64,000 nt of DNA, taken from positions 62,001-126,000 of the forward strand of contig CBDCGS010000007.1 of NCBI GenBank assembly GCA_965216915.1. The letters are read 5' to 3'. This document shows, one piece after another, positions 26,296-34,912 of the stretch. The notes under the pieces are model-generated. The model ran no database searches. It had not been told where the DNA came from and was given only the letters and a program-made list of their open reading frames with translations. A program made the position numbers and the translations under genes. The DNA is from CBDCGS01 sp965216915. Lineage in GTDB: Bacteria; Pseudomonadota; Alphaproteobacteria; UBA828. Within the stretch, counting starts at the first letter, position 1. Each line of letters opens with the position of its first letter.

Positions 26296-27432
26296 TCAGG
26301 GTATGGCGTGTGCGAGCCACTCCACGTGATCGGGGCCGAGCACGTCGATTCGTCGGCGAACGAAACGCGGACAATCGGCAAGAGCATCGATGGCGAGGCC
26401 GGCGATGGCGGGCGTGCCCTCCGCGCCGATCGCGGCGGGCGCGCGGAACCATGCGATCTCATCGACCAGCCCGGCGCGTAGCAGCGCGGTCGCAATCTGC
26501 GCGCCGCCTTCCACCAGCACGCGCGTGATGCCACGTGCCGCCAGCGCCTCGAGGGCCGCGCCGAGATCGGGTCTGCCCTCCGCGCCCGCGACGGTGATAA
26601 TCTCGACGCCCGCGCCGGCCCATGCGGGCTGATCCAAGGCGGCGGGCGCGCACAGGAGCCAGGTCGGTCGGCGGGTTGCCGTCGTCGCGAGGGCCGCGTC
26701 GGGCGCGAGCGCGATGGTCCCGCCGGCGAGAACGACGCGCACCGGGCTTCGCGCGGAGAAACCCGGTAGCCGACAAGTGAGCGACGGGTTGTCCGCGGCC
26801 GCGGTTCCGGCCCCGATGAGGATCGCGTCGTGTTCAGCCCGAAGCAAATGGCCCCGCGCGCGTGCGGCCTCTCCCGTGATCCATTGGCTCTCGCCCCGTC
26901 GCGTCGCGACCCGTCCGTCGAGCGTGCTCGCGATCTTCAAGGTCAGCCACGGGCGCCCACGCGTGGTTCGCGAGAAGAATCCGGCGTTGAGCGCGCGCGC
27001 GGCTTCGGCGCACGGGCCGTGGTCGACGGCAATGCCCGCGGCCCGGAGAGCCGCCATGCCAGCGCCGGCGACACGGGGGTCGGGGTCGTCGAGCGCTACG
27101 ACCACGCGAGAGACACCGGCCGCGATGAGCGCTTCCGCGCAAGGCGGCGTCTCGCCGTGATGAGCGCAGGGTTCGAGCGATACGTAGCAAGTGGCGCCGG
27201 CTGCGCGGGCGCCTGCACGGCCGAGGGCTTCGGTCTCGGCATGGGGCCGGCCGCCGGGCTGCGTCCAGCCACGCCCGACGACCGTGCCATCGCGGTCAAC
27301 GAGGACGCAGCCGACGGTCGGGTTGGGCCACACGCAACCCAGCCCGCGGCGTGCAAGCGCGAGGGCGTGGGACATGAACCGGATGTCGGTCGCCGCGCTC
27401 GGCGCGGCGCGTGCGGTCGGACTATTCGTCAC
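26296..27432 (-). CDS. ribD: Bifunctional riboflavin deaminase/reductase
   Basis: A 378-residue enzyme. The N-terminal deaminase has NPTVGCVLV, PHAETEAL and PCAHHGETPPC, which is the complete zinc site. The C-terminal reductase has LTLKIASTLDGRVAT, ITGEAARARGH, IGAGTAAADNP and VEGGAQIATALL for NADPH and substrate. Together they catalyse two consecutive steps from the pyrimidine made by GTP cyclohydrolase II. The start overlaps the nrdR stop by 11 bases. There is no room for an FMN riboswitch leader. Confidence 0.95.
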   Translation of the reverse strand: MTNSPTARAAPSAATDIRFMSHALALARRGLGCVWPNPTVGCVLVDRDGTVVGRGWTQPGGRPHAETEALGRAGARAAGATCYVSLEPCAHHGETPPCAEALIAAGVSRVVVALDDPDPRVAGAGMAALRAAGIAVDHGPCAEAARALNAGFFSRTTRGRPWLTLKIASTLDGRVATRRGESQWITGEAARARGHLLRAEHDAILIGAGTAAADNPSLTCRLPGFSARSPVRVVLAGGTIALAPDAALATTATRRPTWLLCAPAALDQPAWAGAGVEIITVAGAEGRPDLGAALEALAARGITRVLVEGGAQIATALLRAGLVDEIAWFRAPAAIGAEGTPAIAGLAIDALADCPRFVRRRIDVLGPDHVEWLAHAIP

Positions 27433-27874
27433 TCAAGCCGCCGACGAAGTCCTCGAAATCCTTGGCTTCGCGGAAGTTGCGATAGACCGAGGCGAAGCGC
27501 ACATAGGCGACCTGATCCAGGCTCGCCAGCGCATCCATCACCATCTCGCCGATCACGCTGCTCGGGATCTCGGTCTCGCCCAGGCTTTCGAGGCGGCGCA
27601 CGATGCCGTTGACCACCTGGTCGATCCGTTCACGCGCCACCGGGCGTTTGCGGAGTGCGATTTCCATCGAGCGCGCCATCTTGTCGCGATCGAAGGGCAC
27701 GCGCTGGTCGCCAGCCTTGACCACCGTGAGTTCGCGCAGCTGGATGCGCTCGAAGGTCGTGAAACGCCCCGCGCAATTGGGGCATTGGCGGCGCCGTCGG
27801 ATCGCGGTGTTGTCCGCGGTCGGGCGCGAGTCCTTGACCTGTGTGTCGTCATGGCCGCAGAAGGGACAACGCAT
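27422..27874 (-). CDS. nrdR: Transcriptional repressor NrdR
   Basis: A 150-residue regulator of ribonucleotide reductase genes. The N-terminal zinc ribbon MRCPFCGHDDTQV ... CPNCAGRFTTFE is followed by an ATP-cone domain (VVKAGDQRVPFDRDKMARSM, VYRNFREAKDFEDFV). It senses ATP and dATP and binds NrdR boxes. It sits between glyA and ribD, as in most alphaproteobacteria. Confidence 0.97.
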   Translation of the reverse strand: MRCPFCGHDDTQVKDSRPTADNTAIRRRRQCPNCAGRFTTFERIQLRELTVVKAGDQRVPFDRDKMARSMEIALRKRPVARERIDQVVNGIVRRLESLGETEIPSSVIGEMVMDALASLDQVAYVRFASVYRNFREAKDFEDFVGGLSDE

Positions 27875-27889
27875 CGCTTCGCCCCCGCC

Positions 27890-29206
27890 TCAGAGGTTGG
27901 GGTAGACCGGGAAGGCATCGCAGAGCGCGCGAACCTCGGCGCGCACCCGAGACGCTTCTTGCGAGGCGCCGGCCTCGCTGGTCGCAGACGCATCCAGCAC
28001 GGCCGCGATCCAACGGCCAATCTGGCGAAACTCGTCGGCGCCGAAACCGCGGCTCGTGCCGGCAGCCGAGCCAAGCCGAATCCCCGATGTCACGGTGGGT
28101 TTCTCCGGATCGAATGGGACGCCGTTCTTGTTGCATGTGATGCCGGCGTCCTCAAGAGCAGCTTCCGCAGCCTTGCCGGTCAGCCCCTTGGAGCGGAGGT
28201 CGACGAGGAGGAGGTGCGTATCCGTGCCGCCGGACACGATGTCGTAGCCGGCGCCGGCAATCGTGTCGGCGAGTATCTGGGCGTTCTCGACGACCTGCGC
28301 CGCGTAGGCTTTGAAGCCCGGCTGAAGCGCTTCGCCGAAGGCGACCGCCTTCGCCGCGATCACGTGCTCGAGCGGGCCACCTTGAAGACCGGGAAAGACC
28401 GCCGAGTTGATGCGCTTCGCGAGGCTCTCGTCGTCGCACAGCACCATCCCGCCGCGCGGCCCCCGTAACGTCTTGTGCGTTGTGGTCGTGACGATATGCG
28501 CGTGTGGAAACGGGCTCGGGTGAACACCCGCGGCGACCAAGCCCGCGAAATGCGCCATGTCGACCAGGAAGAGCGCGCCCGCCTCATCGGCGATGGCGCG
28601 CATGCGCGCGAAATCGATGATGCGCGGATAGGCCGAGCCGCCGGCGACGATCATCCTGGGTTTGTGCTCGTTCGCGAGCCGCGCAACTTCGTCGAGATCG
28701 ATCAGCGCATCCTGTCGGCGCACGCCGTACTGCACGGCACCGAACCACTTTCCCGACAAGTTGGGTTTTGCCCCGTGGGTCAGGTGGCCGCCCGCCGCGA
28801 GCGACATGCCGAGAAAAACATCACCCGGCTGCATGGTGGCAAGAAAGGCCGCCTGGTTGGCCTGGCTGCCGGAATGGGGCTGCACATTGGCGAACCCACA
28901 GCCGAACAGCTCCTTGGCGCGCTCGATTGCGAGGGTCTCGGCCACGTCCACGTGCTCGCAGCCGCCGTAATAGCGTCGCCCGGGATAGCCCTCGGCATAT
29001 TTGTTGGTGAGCACCGAGCCTTGGGCCTCGAGGACGGCACGGCTCACGATGTTCTCGGAGGCGATCAGCTCGATGGTGTTTTGCAATCGCCCGACCTCAG
29101 CGGCGAGCGCGGCATAGAGCACGGGATCGGCATCGCGCACCGAGGCGTGAAAGAATGAGTCAGAGGGCCGACCTGAGGGCGTGGCGTCACGGGGCGAGGT
29201 AGCCAT
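27890..29206 (-). CDS. glyA: Serine hydroxymethyltransferase
   Basis: A 438-residue PLP enzyme that converts serine to glycine and loads tetrahydrofolate with a one-carbon unit. The PLP lysine is in TTTTHKTLRGPRGG, and QNTIELIASENIVS, NKYAEGYPGRRYYGGCEHVD and the late SGIRLGSAA are canonical. It lies 15 bases upstream of nrdR and follows rpiB by 34 bases, so all are likely in one operon. Confidence 0.97.
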   Translation of the reverse strand: MATSPRDATPSGRPSDSFFHASVRDADPVLYAALAAEVGRLQNTIELIASENIVSRAVLEAQGSVLTNKYAEGYPGRRYYGGCEHVDVAETLAIERAKELFGCGFANVQPHSGSQANQAAFLATMQPGDVFLGMSLAAGGHLTHGAKPNLSGKWFGAVQYGVRRQDALIDLDEVARLANEHKPRMIVAGGSAYPRIIDFARMRAIADEAGALFLVDMAHFAGLVAAGVHPSPFPHAHIVTTTTHKTLRGPRGGMVLCDDESLAKRINSAVFPGLQGGPLEHVIAAKAVAFGEALQPGFKAYAAQVVENAQILADTIAGAGYDIVSGGTDTHLLLVDLRSKGLTGKAAEAALEDAGITCNKNGVPFDPEKPTVTSGIRLGSAAGTSRGFGADEFRQIGRWIAAVLDASATSEAGASQEASRVRAEVRALCDAFPVYPNL

Positions 29207-29240
29207 CGATAAGGCGTCTCCGGTGGTCTTTGCGGCTGTC

Positions 29241-29675
29241 TTAAGAGAGCTTGGCGACCCGTCGTGCGTGACGGCCGCCTTCGAATGGCGTTTCGAGGAA
29301 TATTTTCAAGCAACGCCGTGCGCGATCGTTGTCAATAGTCCGCGCGCCGAGCACGATAATATTGGCGTCATTGTGCTCGCGTGCGAGACGCGCGGCGGTT
29401 TCGTCATGGCAGAGCGCCGCGCGCACTGCGCGCGAGCGGTTCACGGCGATGCTCATGCCAATGCCCGTGCCGCAAATCAAAACGCCCTGTTCGGCGTGCT
29501 CACTCTCGATCGTTTCGGTCATTGCTTCAGCGAAGTCTGGATAGTCGACGGAATCCGGGCTGTCTGTGCCGAGATCGACGACATCGTACCCCATTGCTTC
29601 CAAATCACTCTTGAGGGTGGCCTTGAGCGCCACGCCCGCATGATCGGAGGCGATGGCTATTTTCGAACCGGTCAT
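29241..29675 (-). CDS. rpiB: Ribose-5-phosphate isomerase B
   Basis: A 144-residue RpiB/LacAB isomerase. The ASDHAGV loop near residue 9, DLGTDSPDSVDYPDFA and the catalytic CGTGIGMSIAVNR are present, as are the HDETAARLAREHNDANI and GAR phosphate-binding parts. It interconverts ribulose 5-phosphate and ribose 5-phosphate; ribulose 5-phosphate feeds RibB, encoded in the same operon. It is the first gene of the minus-strand cluster and is divergent from mucR. Confidence 0.95.
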   Translation of the reverse strand: MTGSKIAIASDHAGVALKATLKSDLEAMGYDVVDLGTDSPDSVDYPDFAEAMTETIESEHAEQGVLICGTGIGMSIAVNRSRAVRAALCHDETAARLAREHNDANIIVLGARTIDNDRARRCLKIFLETPFEGGRHARRVAKLS

Positions 29676-29821
29676 CTCTATTCCAAAGCCGCGCGGCCGA
29701 CGGCTATCTATACGCCGACAAGCAAGAGCGGAGCAAGGCCATCGCGGTCGCTCACCGGATTATTCGATCGTTTCTGTCAATAACAATATCATTGGGTGAG
29801 TTTGCTCAACACGTTTTGTAT

Positions 29822-29851
29822 TTGACAAGATCGCTCCGTTGAGCTTTTAAT
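29822..29851 (+). promoter_or_regulatory. Probable mucR promoter
   Basis: TTGACA at 29822-29827 and TTTAAT at 29846-29851 are separated by 18 bases. The surrounding 29760-29890 region is markedly AT-rich with many TpA steps, the type of DNA that MucR proteins bind, so autoregulation is plausible. Confidence 0.6.
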
Positions 29852-29888
29852 CCGACGCTTGAAAAGGAAACCGAGAATTATTAAGGCA

Positions 29889-30341
29889 ATGAGCGAGAAA
29901 CAGGAAAACACGATCGAAAATGACGAGCTTCTGCGCATGTCGGCAGAGATCGTTTCGGCATATGTCCGTAACAATGCGGTTCCCGCCGGTCAGCTCCAGG
30001 ATGTGATTCAGAGCGTCTACGGTTCTCTGCGTGACGTTCGGTCCGGTGGTGCTGTCAAAGAAGAAGCACCAAAGCCGGCGGTGCCAATTAAAAAGTCAGT
30101 TACGCCGGATTACATCATTTGTCTTGAGGATGGGCGCAAGCTAAAGATGTTGAAGCGGCACCTACGCACAACCTATGGCATGACTCCGGAAGAATACCGG
30201 GCCAAATGGGGCTTGGATTCCGACTATCCGATGGTCGCGCCCAATTATGCGAAACGCCGGTCCGAGTTCGCCAAGAAGATCGGGCTCGGGCAGCGTCGCA
30301 CGAAAGGACGCAAGCGGACACGGGCGCGCGCCTCCCGCTAG
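29889..30341 (+). CDS. mucR: MucR/Ros family zinc-finger regulator
   Basis: A 150-residue regulator with the Ros/MucR core: TPDYIICLEDGRKLKMLKRHL then MTPEEYRAKWGL and the basic tail YAKRRSEFAKKIGLGQ. MucR proteins are H-NS-like silencers of AT-rich genes for exopolysaccharide, motility and virulence. The usual zinc set C-x2-D/C...H...H is incomplete: RHLRTTYGM has Thr where most members have the second His. The ATG at 29889 is chosen by family length; the frame opens at 29859. Base composition is lower in GC than neighbouring genes. Confidence 0.9.
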   Translation: MSEKQENTIENDELLRMSAEIVSAYVRNNAVPAGQLQDVIQSVYGSLRDVRSGGAVKEEAPKPAVPIKKSVTPDYIICLEDGRKLKMLKRHLRTTYGMTPEEYRAKWGLDSDYPMVAPNYAKRRSEFAKKIGLGQRRTKGRKRTRARASR

Positions 30342-30502
30342 GCGTCGACCTCTCGAAAGAGCGCCGCCCCTGTCGGCGGGGCCTTCGGACTGATCGTGTA
30401 GGAGTGCACCGCCGGGAGGCGGTGGCGCCTGCGCTGGCCTCCTGCGGCGCGGCGCGTGAGCCGGTACGCCGCCGCGCGGGCCCCCATCCGCCCGCCTTGA
30501 GC
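30342..30502. other. Intergenic region with possible hairpin
   Basis: A GCCCC/GGGGC hairpin with a seven-base loop at 30366-30382 lies 25 bases after the mucR stop and before the convergent DUF6898 gene. It lacks a T run, so its role as a terminator is only possible. Nothing else is visible here. Confidence 0.3.
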
Positions 30503-30748
30503 TCAGACCATGCGGCCCCGTTTCCCCGCGGCGCTTGGCCGATCGGCCGGCGCCGGCGCGCGCTTCGTGAGCACGTAATCGAGCTTGCGAAGGGCGACCC
30601 GCGTGAGCTCCGCCTCGCCGGCCGACGGGTCGCCGACGATGGTCACCTCGATGTTGGTTTCGGGGTCGATGGCTGCAACGCGCACGTAGTCGCCGACCTG
30701 CCGGAACTCGAGCAGGACCTCGCGCTCCCCGATCCGCTTCTTTCCCAT
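30503..30748 (-). CDS. Small conserved protein, DUF6898-type
   Basis: An 81-residue cytoplasmic protein beginning MGKKRIGEREVLLEFRQVGDYVRVAAIDP, followed by a beta-rich core (TNIEVTIVGDPSAGEAEL) and a helix (ALRKLDYVLTKR). The pattern matches short alphaproteobacterial proteins of the DUF6898 type, whose role is unknown. The ATG at 30748 is preferred over 30778, as it places the conserved block at the N terminus. A Pro/Arg-rich tail follows. Confidence 0.6.
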   Translation of the reverse strand: MGKKRIGEREVLLEFRQVGDYVRVAAIDPETNIEVTIVGDPSAGEAELTRVALRKLDYVLTKRAPAPADRPSAAGKRGRMV

Positions 30749-30904
30749 GACCGAAAACTCTCGGCGGCCGCAACGCACGCAGAATGGTCGTTGTCGCGGT
30801 CCGGAGCAAGCGCCGAGGATGACTCGGCGACGCGACGATCACATATATGGTTGTAGGAAAGCAAAGGCCGCCGCTGGCGCGTCAAATGAACTGGGAGACA
30901 AGGG

Positions 30905-31726
30905 ATGATGGGATGCCACCGCTGGTCGCTTTGGCTCGCCCCCCTCATGGTTGTCGTTGCCGTGTTGATCGTGCCGACGGGCGCGGGCGCCAACGATTTG
31001 CTGGACAACATCCTGGGCAACGGCGGGAGCGACAGGAAGGGCGGCTCGAGCGTTGGGCGAATTCTCGATTCTCTCGGGGGATCGGGCCGCGACACGAGCG
31101 CGGGATCGCGCAGCGGGACGCGCGGCCTGAGCGATTTCGAGATCGGCCGGGGCCTGCGCGAAGCGCTCACGGTCGGCACCGAGCGCGTGGTCGGCCGGCT
31201 TGGCGTCGTCGATGGCTTCAATCTTGATCCTGCCGTGCACATCCCTCTGCCGCGCACGCTTCAGCGGGTTCAGGACGCGCTCGGCGCGGTCGGCCTTTCC
31301 GGCATGGTCGATGACCTCGAGACGCGTTTGAACCGCGCCGCGGAGATCGCGACGCCGCGCGCCAAGGCACTGTTTTTCGACGCGATCGAGGCCATGACCC
31401 TCGACGACGTGCGCAAGATCTTGAGCGGTCCAGACGATGCGGCGACGCGCTATTTCGAGGGCAAGATGACCAACCCCCTGGCGCGCGCCATGAGGCCGAT
31501 CGTCGACGACGCTCTGCAAGATGCCGGCGCCGTCCGCGCCTATGACAATGTGATGGGCGAATACGAGGCGCTGCCCCTGGTACCCAACCTCAAGGCCGAC
31601 CTCACCGATCACGTCCTCAAGCTCGGCATCGCGGGGATTTTTCACTACCTTGCGATCGAGGAGGCCGCGATCCGCAACAACCCGGTCAAACGCACGACCG
31701 AGCTGTTGCGCCACGTCTTCGGTTAG
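30905..31726 (+). CDS. DUF4197 domain exported protein
   Basis: A 273-residue protein with a Sec signal peptide (residues 8-30, cut near GAGAN), a low-complexity Gly/Ser stretch (40-75), then the helical DUF4197 domain: GLREALTVGTERVVGRLG, LPRTLQRVQDALGAVG, ALFFDAIEAMTLDDVRKILSG, AATRYFEGKM. Many proteobacteria carry one copy; its function is unknown. Two ATGs (30905 and 30908) follow GACAAGGG. Confidence 0.85.
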   Translation: MMGCHRWSLWLAPLMVVVAVLIVPTGAGANDLLDNILGNGGSDRKGGSSVGRILDSLGGSGRDTSAGSRSGTRGLSDFEIGRGLREALTVGTERVVGRLGVVDGFNLDPAVHIPLPRTLQRVQDALGAVGLSGMVDDLETRLNRAAEIATPRAKALFFDAIEAMTLDDVRKILSGPDDAATRYFEGKMTNPLARAMRPIVDDALQDAGAVRAYDNVMGEYEALPLVPNLKADLTDHVLKLGIAGIFHYLAIEEAAIRNNPVKRTTELLRHVFG

Positions 31727-31843
31727 CCGAGCCGATCGTTGATAGGGACGGTCGGGACATAGGGAGCCCTCGCGACCAGGGTCTGCGCGCGACACCACTG
31801 CGCGATCGGCGCGACCACAGGGAAGGGCACAGTCCGGGAGGCC

Positions 31844-32266
31844 ATGATGGGCAAAGATCTCCTTCGGAGCCGGCAGCCGCGCCGGCGGTTGCCGCGAACG
31901 GCGGTTGTTGCCGTGATCGTCGGGATGGCGGCCGTCGTCGACGCGCCCCTCGCGACGGCCGGCGAGGCCGATGTCATCGCCGTCGAGGCGGTGCGGGGCG
32001 GCGACGGCTCATACAGCTTCCACGTCACAGTGGAGCACGCGGACGAGGGCTGGGAGCATTATGCGGACCGGTTCGAGATTCTCGCGCCCGATGGCACCGA
32101 ACTCGGCGTCCGCGTGCTCCATCATCCGCATGTCGAGGAGCAGCCTTTCACGCGCAGCCTCACCGGCGTTGCGGTCCCGGAGGGGCTCTCCTCCGTGCGG
32201 GTGCGTGCACGCGACAGCGTCCATGGCTTCGGCGGCGCGGAACTGGAGATCGAGCTCACCCCTTGA
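31844..32266 (+). CDS. Small periplasmic protein of unknown function
   Basis: A 140-residue protein with a twin-Arg-rich leader and hydrophobic signal (AVVAVIVGMAAVVDAPLATAGEA). The mature domain of about 95 residues is beta-rich with a conserved-looking EGWEHYADRFEILAPDGTELG, HHPHVEEQPFTRSL and DSVHGFGG. I have seen this pattern in other alphaproteobacterial secreted proteins without a named function. The histidines could bind a metal. GGGAGG lies just before two ATGs; 31847 has the better spacing. Confidence 0.6.
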   Translation: MMGKDLLRSRQPRRRLPRTAVVAVIVGMAAVVDAPLATAGEADVIAVEAVRGGDGSYSFHVTVEHADEGWEHYADRFEILAPDGTELGVRVLHHPHVEEQPFTRSLTGVAVPEGLSSVRVRARDSVHGFGGAELEIELTP

Positions 32267-32290
32267 CGGCACAGCGCTGTCAGTCGCGCG

Positions 32291-34060
32291 CTAGCCCGCC
32301 GCGACGCGCTGCGCGATCTCCTGCTGAACGCGGACCTTTGCAACCGCGGCGCGGGAAGCGTCCGTGACGTCGAACATTTCGAGCTCGTCGACCTCGTCCT
32401 CGGTCACGGGCGTCAACGCGATGTCTTGGTAGTGACGAGACCGCGGGTCCTTCTGCAGGGCGCGGCGGATGCGGCTATAGCGCCAGATCATGCCGAAAAG
32501 GCGCGCTTGCTTCGAGACGACTTCCCAGGCGTAGCGCGGGTAGAACGCAAGCGGGCTCTCGATCGGAAGGCCGGGCCGGCGGTCTTTCCGGTATTTGCGC
32601 CGAAGGTAGCCGCCCTCGAGCGGGTGAATGCCCTCGAGCTTGATCCCGCCATAAAACCAGGTCAGCAGGAAGACCATCTTCTTCAGGTTGAAGCCGCTCG
32701 CCGCCGCGCGCCGCATCACCGTCTCGATGTGCTCGGGCGTGTAGTAGGTATCCCATGCGAGGCGATAGGCGCGCTTCCACTCGTCCGCCGACATGCGCGC
32801 GTGGCCCGTCGTCACGTGCTCGAGATCGTATTTGTTCATGTCCGGGTCCATCCAGATGCCCTTGTCGGTGAGCGTCTTGTGGTCCTCGGAGCCGGGGAGC
32901 GGCGTGAGGCAGAAGAACTCGAGCAGGTCGATCGGCAGCTCGCGCTTGATGATCTCGATGTCGCGGACGATGGTTTCCGGCGTGTCGTTGGGGAAGCCCA
33001 GGATGTAGCCCGCATAGGTGATGATGCCGACATCGCGCCAGGCGAGCAGCATCTTGCGGTAGTCGGTGATGCGGTTCTGCCGCTTCTTGGCGCCGAGCAA
33101 ACTCTCGGGATTGATGTTCTCGAGGCCGATGAACACCTGCTGCACACCGGCGCGCGCGGCCTTCTCGATGAAGCCCGGGATCTTGTGGCAGAGCGTGTCG
33201 ACCTGGATGGTCAGGCGGACCGGGATCCGCTCCTCCTCGCGCACCTTGATGATGCGGTCGAAAATCGATTCCCAATCCTTGTTCCGCGCGAAATTGTCGT
33301 CGGTGATGAAGAGCCGGTAGATCTGCTGCGCGGCGTTTTCGCGCACGATCTGCTCGATGTCGTCGGCGGTGCGCCGGCGTGACTTGCGGCCCTGCACGTT
33401 GATGATCGTGCAGAAGGAGCATTGGAACGGGCAGCCGCGGCCGGCATCGAAGCTCGAGAGCCCGCCCGCCGTCCGCTTGATCTTGGTCGGTGGCAGGATC
33501 GGGATCGGCGAGCCGGCAAGCCCCGGCAGATTCTGCAGATGGTTGTAGACGGGCTTGAGCGCGCCCGCATCCGCGTCGACCAGCACCTCGTCGAGCCGAC
33601 CCTCCGCCTCGCCGAGGAAAAGCGCAATCCCGAGGTCCATGGCCTCCTGGATGTCCGGCGGGACCTCGTCGAGCATCGAGAAGCAGCCGGAGACATGGAA
33701 GCCGCCGATGCACACCGGGACGCCCGCCGCGCGCAGCGGCCGCGCGAGATCGAGCGTGTGAGGAAACTGGTTGGACTGGACGCCCACGAAGCCCACCATG
33801 CCGCGCCCGCCCGCGCGCGCGATGTCGCGGATCAGCGCCGCGGGTCGCACACGGGTATTGGTTTCGTCGATCGCGGTGACCTCGATCGTGGTGTCGGCAC
33901 CGAGGATCTGCCGCTCGATACAATCCTCGATCAGGCCATTGAGCGCGGCGAGAGTGTTCGACGGGATCGCCGAGCGAACCCACTGGATGACATAGCCGTC
34001 GTTGTCATAGTGGGACGGTTTCACCAAGATGAGGCGAAACACGTTTCTGCGTCCGGTCAC
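32291..34060 (-). CDS. B12-binding-domain radical SAM protein
   Basis: A 589-residue enzyme. An N-terminal cobalamin-binding-like domain (residues 1-170, with GFVGVQSNQFPHTL and CIGGFHVSG) precedes the radical SAM core, whose cluster motif is CPFQCSFC near residue 214; later GLENINPESL and FPNDTPETI support the TIM barrel. The cobalamin-ligand His motif is not obvious. Relatives modify lipids, hopanoids or carbon centres by methylation; substrate unknown. The Crp-like regulator immediately upstream on the same strand may control it. Confidence 0.88.
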   Translation of the reverse strand: MTGRRNVFRLILVKPSHYDNDGYVIQWVRSAIPSNTLAALNGLIEDCIERQILGADTTIEVTAIDETNTRVRPAALIRDIARAGGRGMVGFVGVQSNQFPHTLDLARPLRAAGVPVCIGGFHVSGCFSMLDEVPPDIQEAMDLGIALFLGEAEGRLDEVLVDADAGALKPVYNHLQNLPGLAGSPIPILPPTKIKRTAGGLSSFDAGRGCPFQCSFCTIINVQGRKSRRRTADDIEQIVRENAAQQIYRLFITDDNFARNKDWESIFDRIIKVREEERIPVRLTIQVDTLCHKIPGFIEKAARAGVQQVFIGLENINPESLLGAKKRQNRITDYRKMLLAWRDVGIITYAGYILGFPNDTPETIVRDIEIIKRELPIDLLEFFCLTPLPGSEDHKTLTDKGIWMDPDMNKYDLEHVTTGHARMSADEWKRAYRLAWDTYYTPEHIETVMRRAAASGFNLKKMVFLLTWFYGGIKLEGIHPLEGGYLRRKYRKDRRPGLPIESPLAFYPRYAWEVVSKQARLFGMIWRYSRIRRALQKDPRSRHYQDIALTPVTEDEVDELEMFDVTDASRAAVAKVRVQQEIAQRVAAG

Positions 34061-34093
34061 CGACGCCTCCCCGTACTTTGATGCGGCGCCGGT

Positions 34094-34837
34094 TTACCGC
34101 AAGAGCTCTTCGTCGTCATCAACTGCTTCGGCAAGCGCGGTCAGTCGCGCTTTGTCCGTGATCTCCACCGTGCGGCCATTGCGGGCCAGCACGTTGCCCT
34201 TGGCGAGCTGGCTCACCACCCGTGCCACGGTCTCACGCGAGGTGCTGGCGCGCCGCGCGATCTCGCGCTGCGTCGGCATGGGCTTGATCAGCCATGGCCC
34301 GTTCTCGTCTTCTCGCTTGGCGAGGCGCAGCAGCTCGACATAGACCCGCTGCACCGCCTTGAGCGTGCTGAGATCCATGATCCGGTCGTCGGCGGTGCGG
34401 ATGATGTGGGCGAGCCGGCGCAGCACCTGCAGGGCGGCATTCGGCGTGTGCGTCAGCATCGTCGTGAAGACGTCCGGCGGCACGATGAGCACGAGGCTCT
34501 CTTCGAGCGCGATGATGGTGGCCGAGCGCGGCTGGCCGTCGATCGCCGAAAGCTCGCCGAAATAGCCACCGGCGCGCACCTGACCGAACGCCACCTCGCG
34601 CCCGGACAATGAATAGTTGACGACCTCGACGCGCCCTTCGACGACGAGAAACACGTCCCGCGCCGTGCTGTCGCGGTCGAGGATCTGCTCGTTGGCAGCA
34701 TAGCGGCGCCAGCGGCTTTGGCGCTCAATGTCCGCGAGCTCGTCGGGCGTCAGATGCTGCAACAAGCGAACGCGGGCGAGCTTCTGCTCGTCACTGACGG
34801 TCGCTGAGGCGGCCATCTCAGAGTGAGCGGAAGTCAT
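34094..34837 (-). CDS. Crp/Fnr family transcriptional regulator
   Basis: A 247-residue regulator. Residues 20-140 form a cyclic-nucleotide-binding barrel (GGYFGELSAIDGQPRSATIIALEE) and residues 165-240 a winged helix-turn-helix (PTQREIARRASTSRETVARVVSQL). The barrel keeps the GELS...PRSA phosphate-binding cassette, so cAMP or cGMP binding is possible. No Fnr-type cysteines. Start at 34837 with GGGA five bases upstream. It precedes the radical SAM gene on the same strand by 33 bases. Confidence 0.9.
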   Translation of the reverse strand: MTSAHSEMAASATVSDEQKLARVRLLQHLTPDELADIERQSRWRRYAANEQILDRDSTARDVFLVVEGRVEVVNYSLSGREVAFGQVRAGGYFGELSAIDGQPRSATIIALEESLVLIVPPDVFTTMLTHTPNAALQVLRRLAHIIRTADDRIMDLSTLKAVQRVYVELLRLAKREDENGPWLIKPMPTQREIARRASTSRETVARVVSQLAKGNVLARNGRTVEITDKARLTALAEAVDDDEELLR

Positions 34838-34912
34838 TGGTTCCCATATCCCCGTTCCTGCGTGAATCATAACACCGCTCGCGCGCAAGCCCAATGCGCC
34901 GATGCGCGACGG

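Noticed and set aside
26200..27435. An FMN riboswitch ahead of the riboflavin genes
   Set aside because: ribD overlaps nrdR by 11 bases and the 72-base gap before ribE is too short and lacks the conserved core, so no leader is available.
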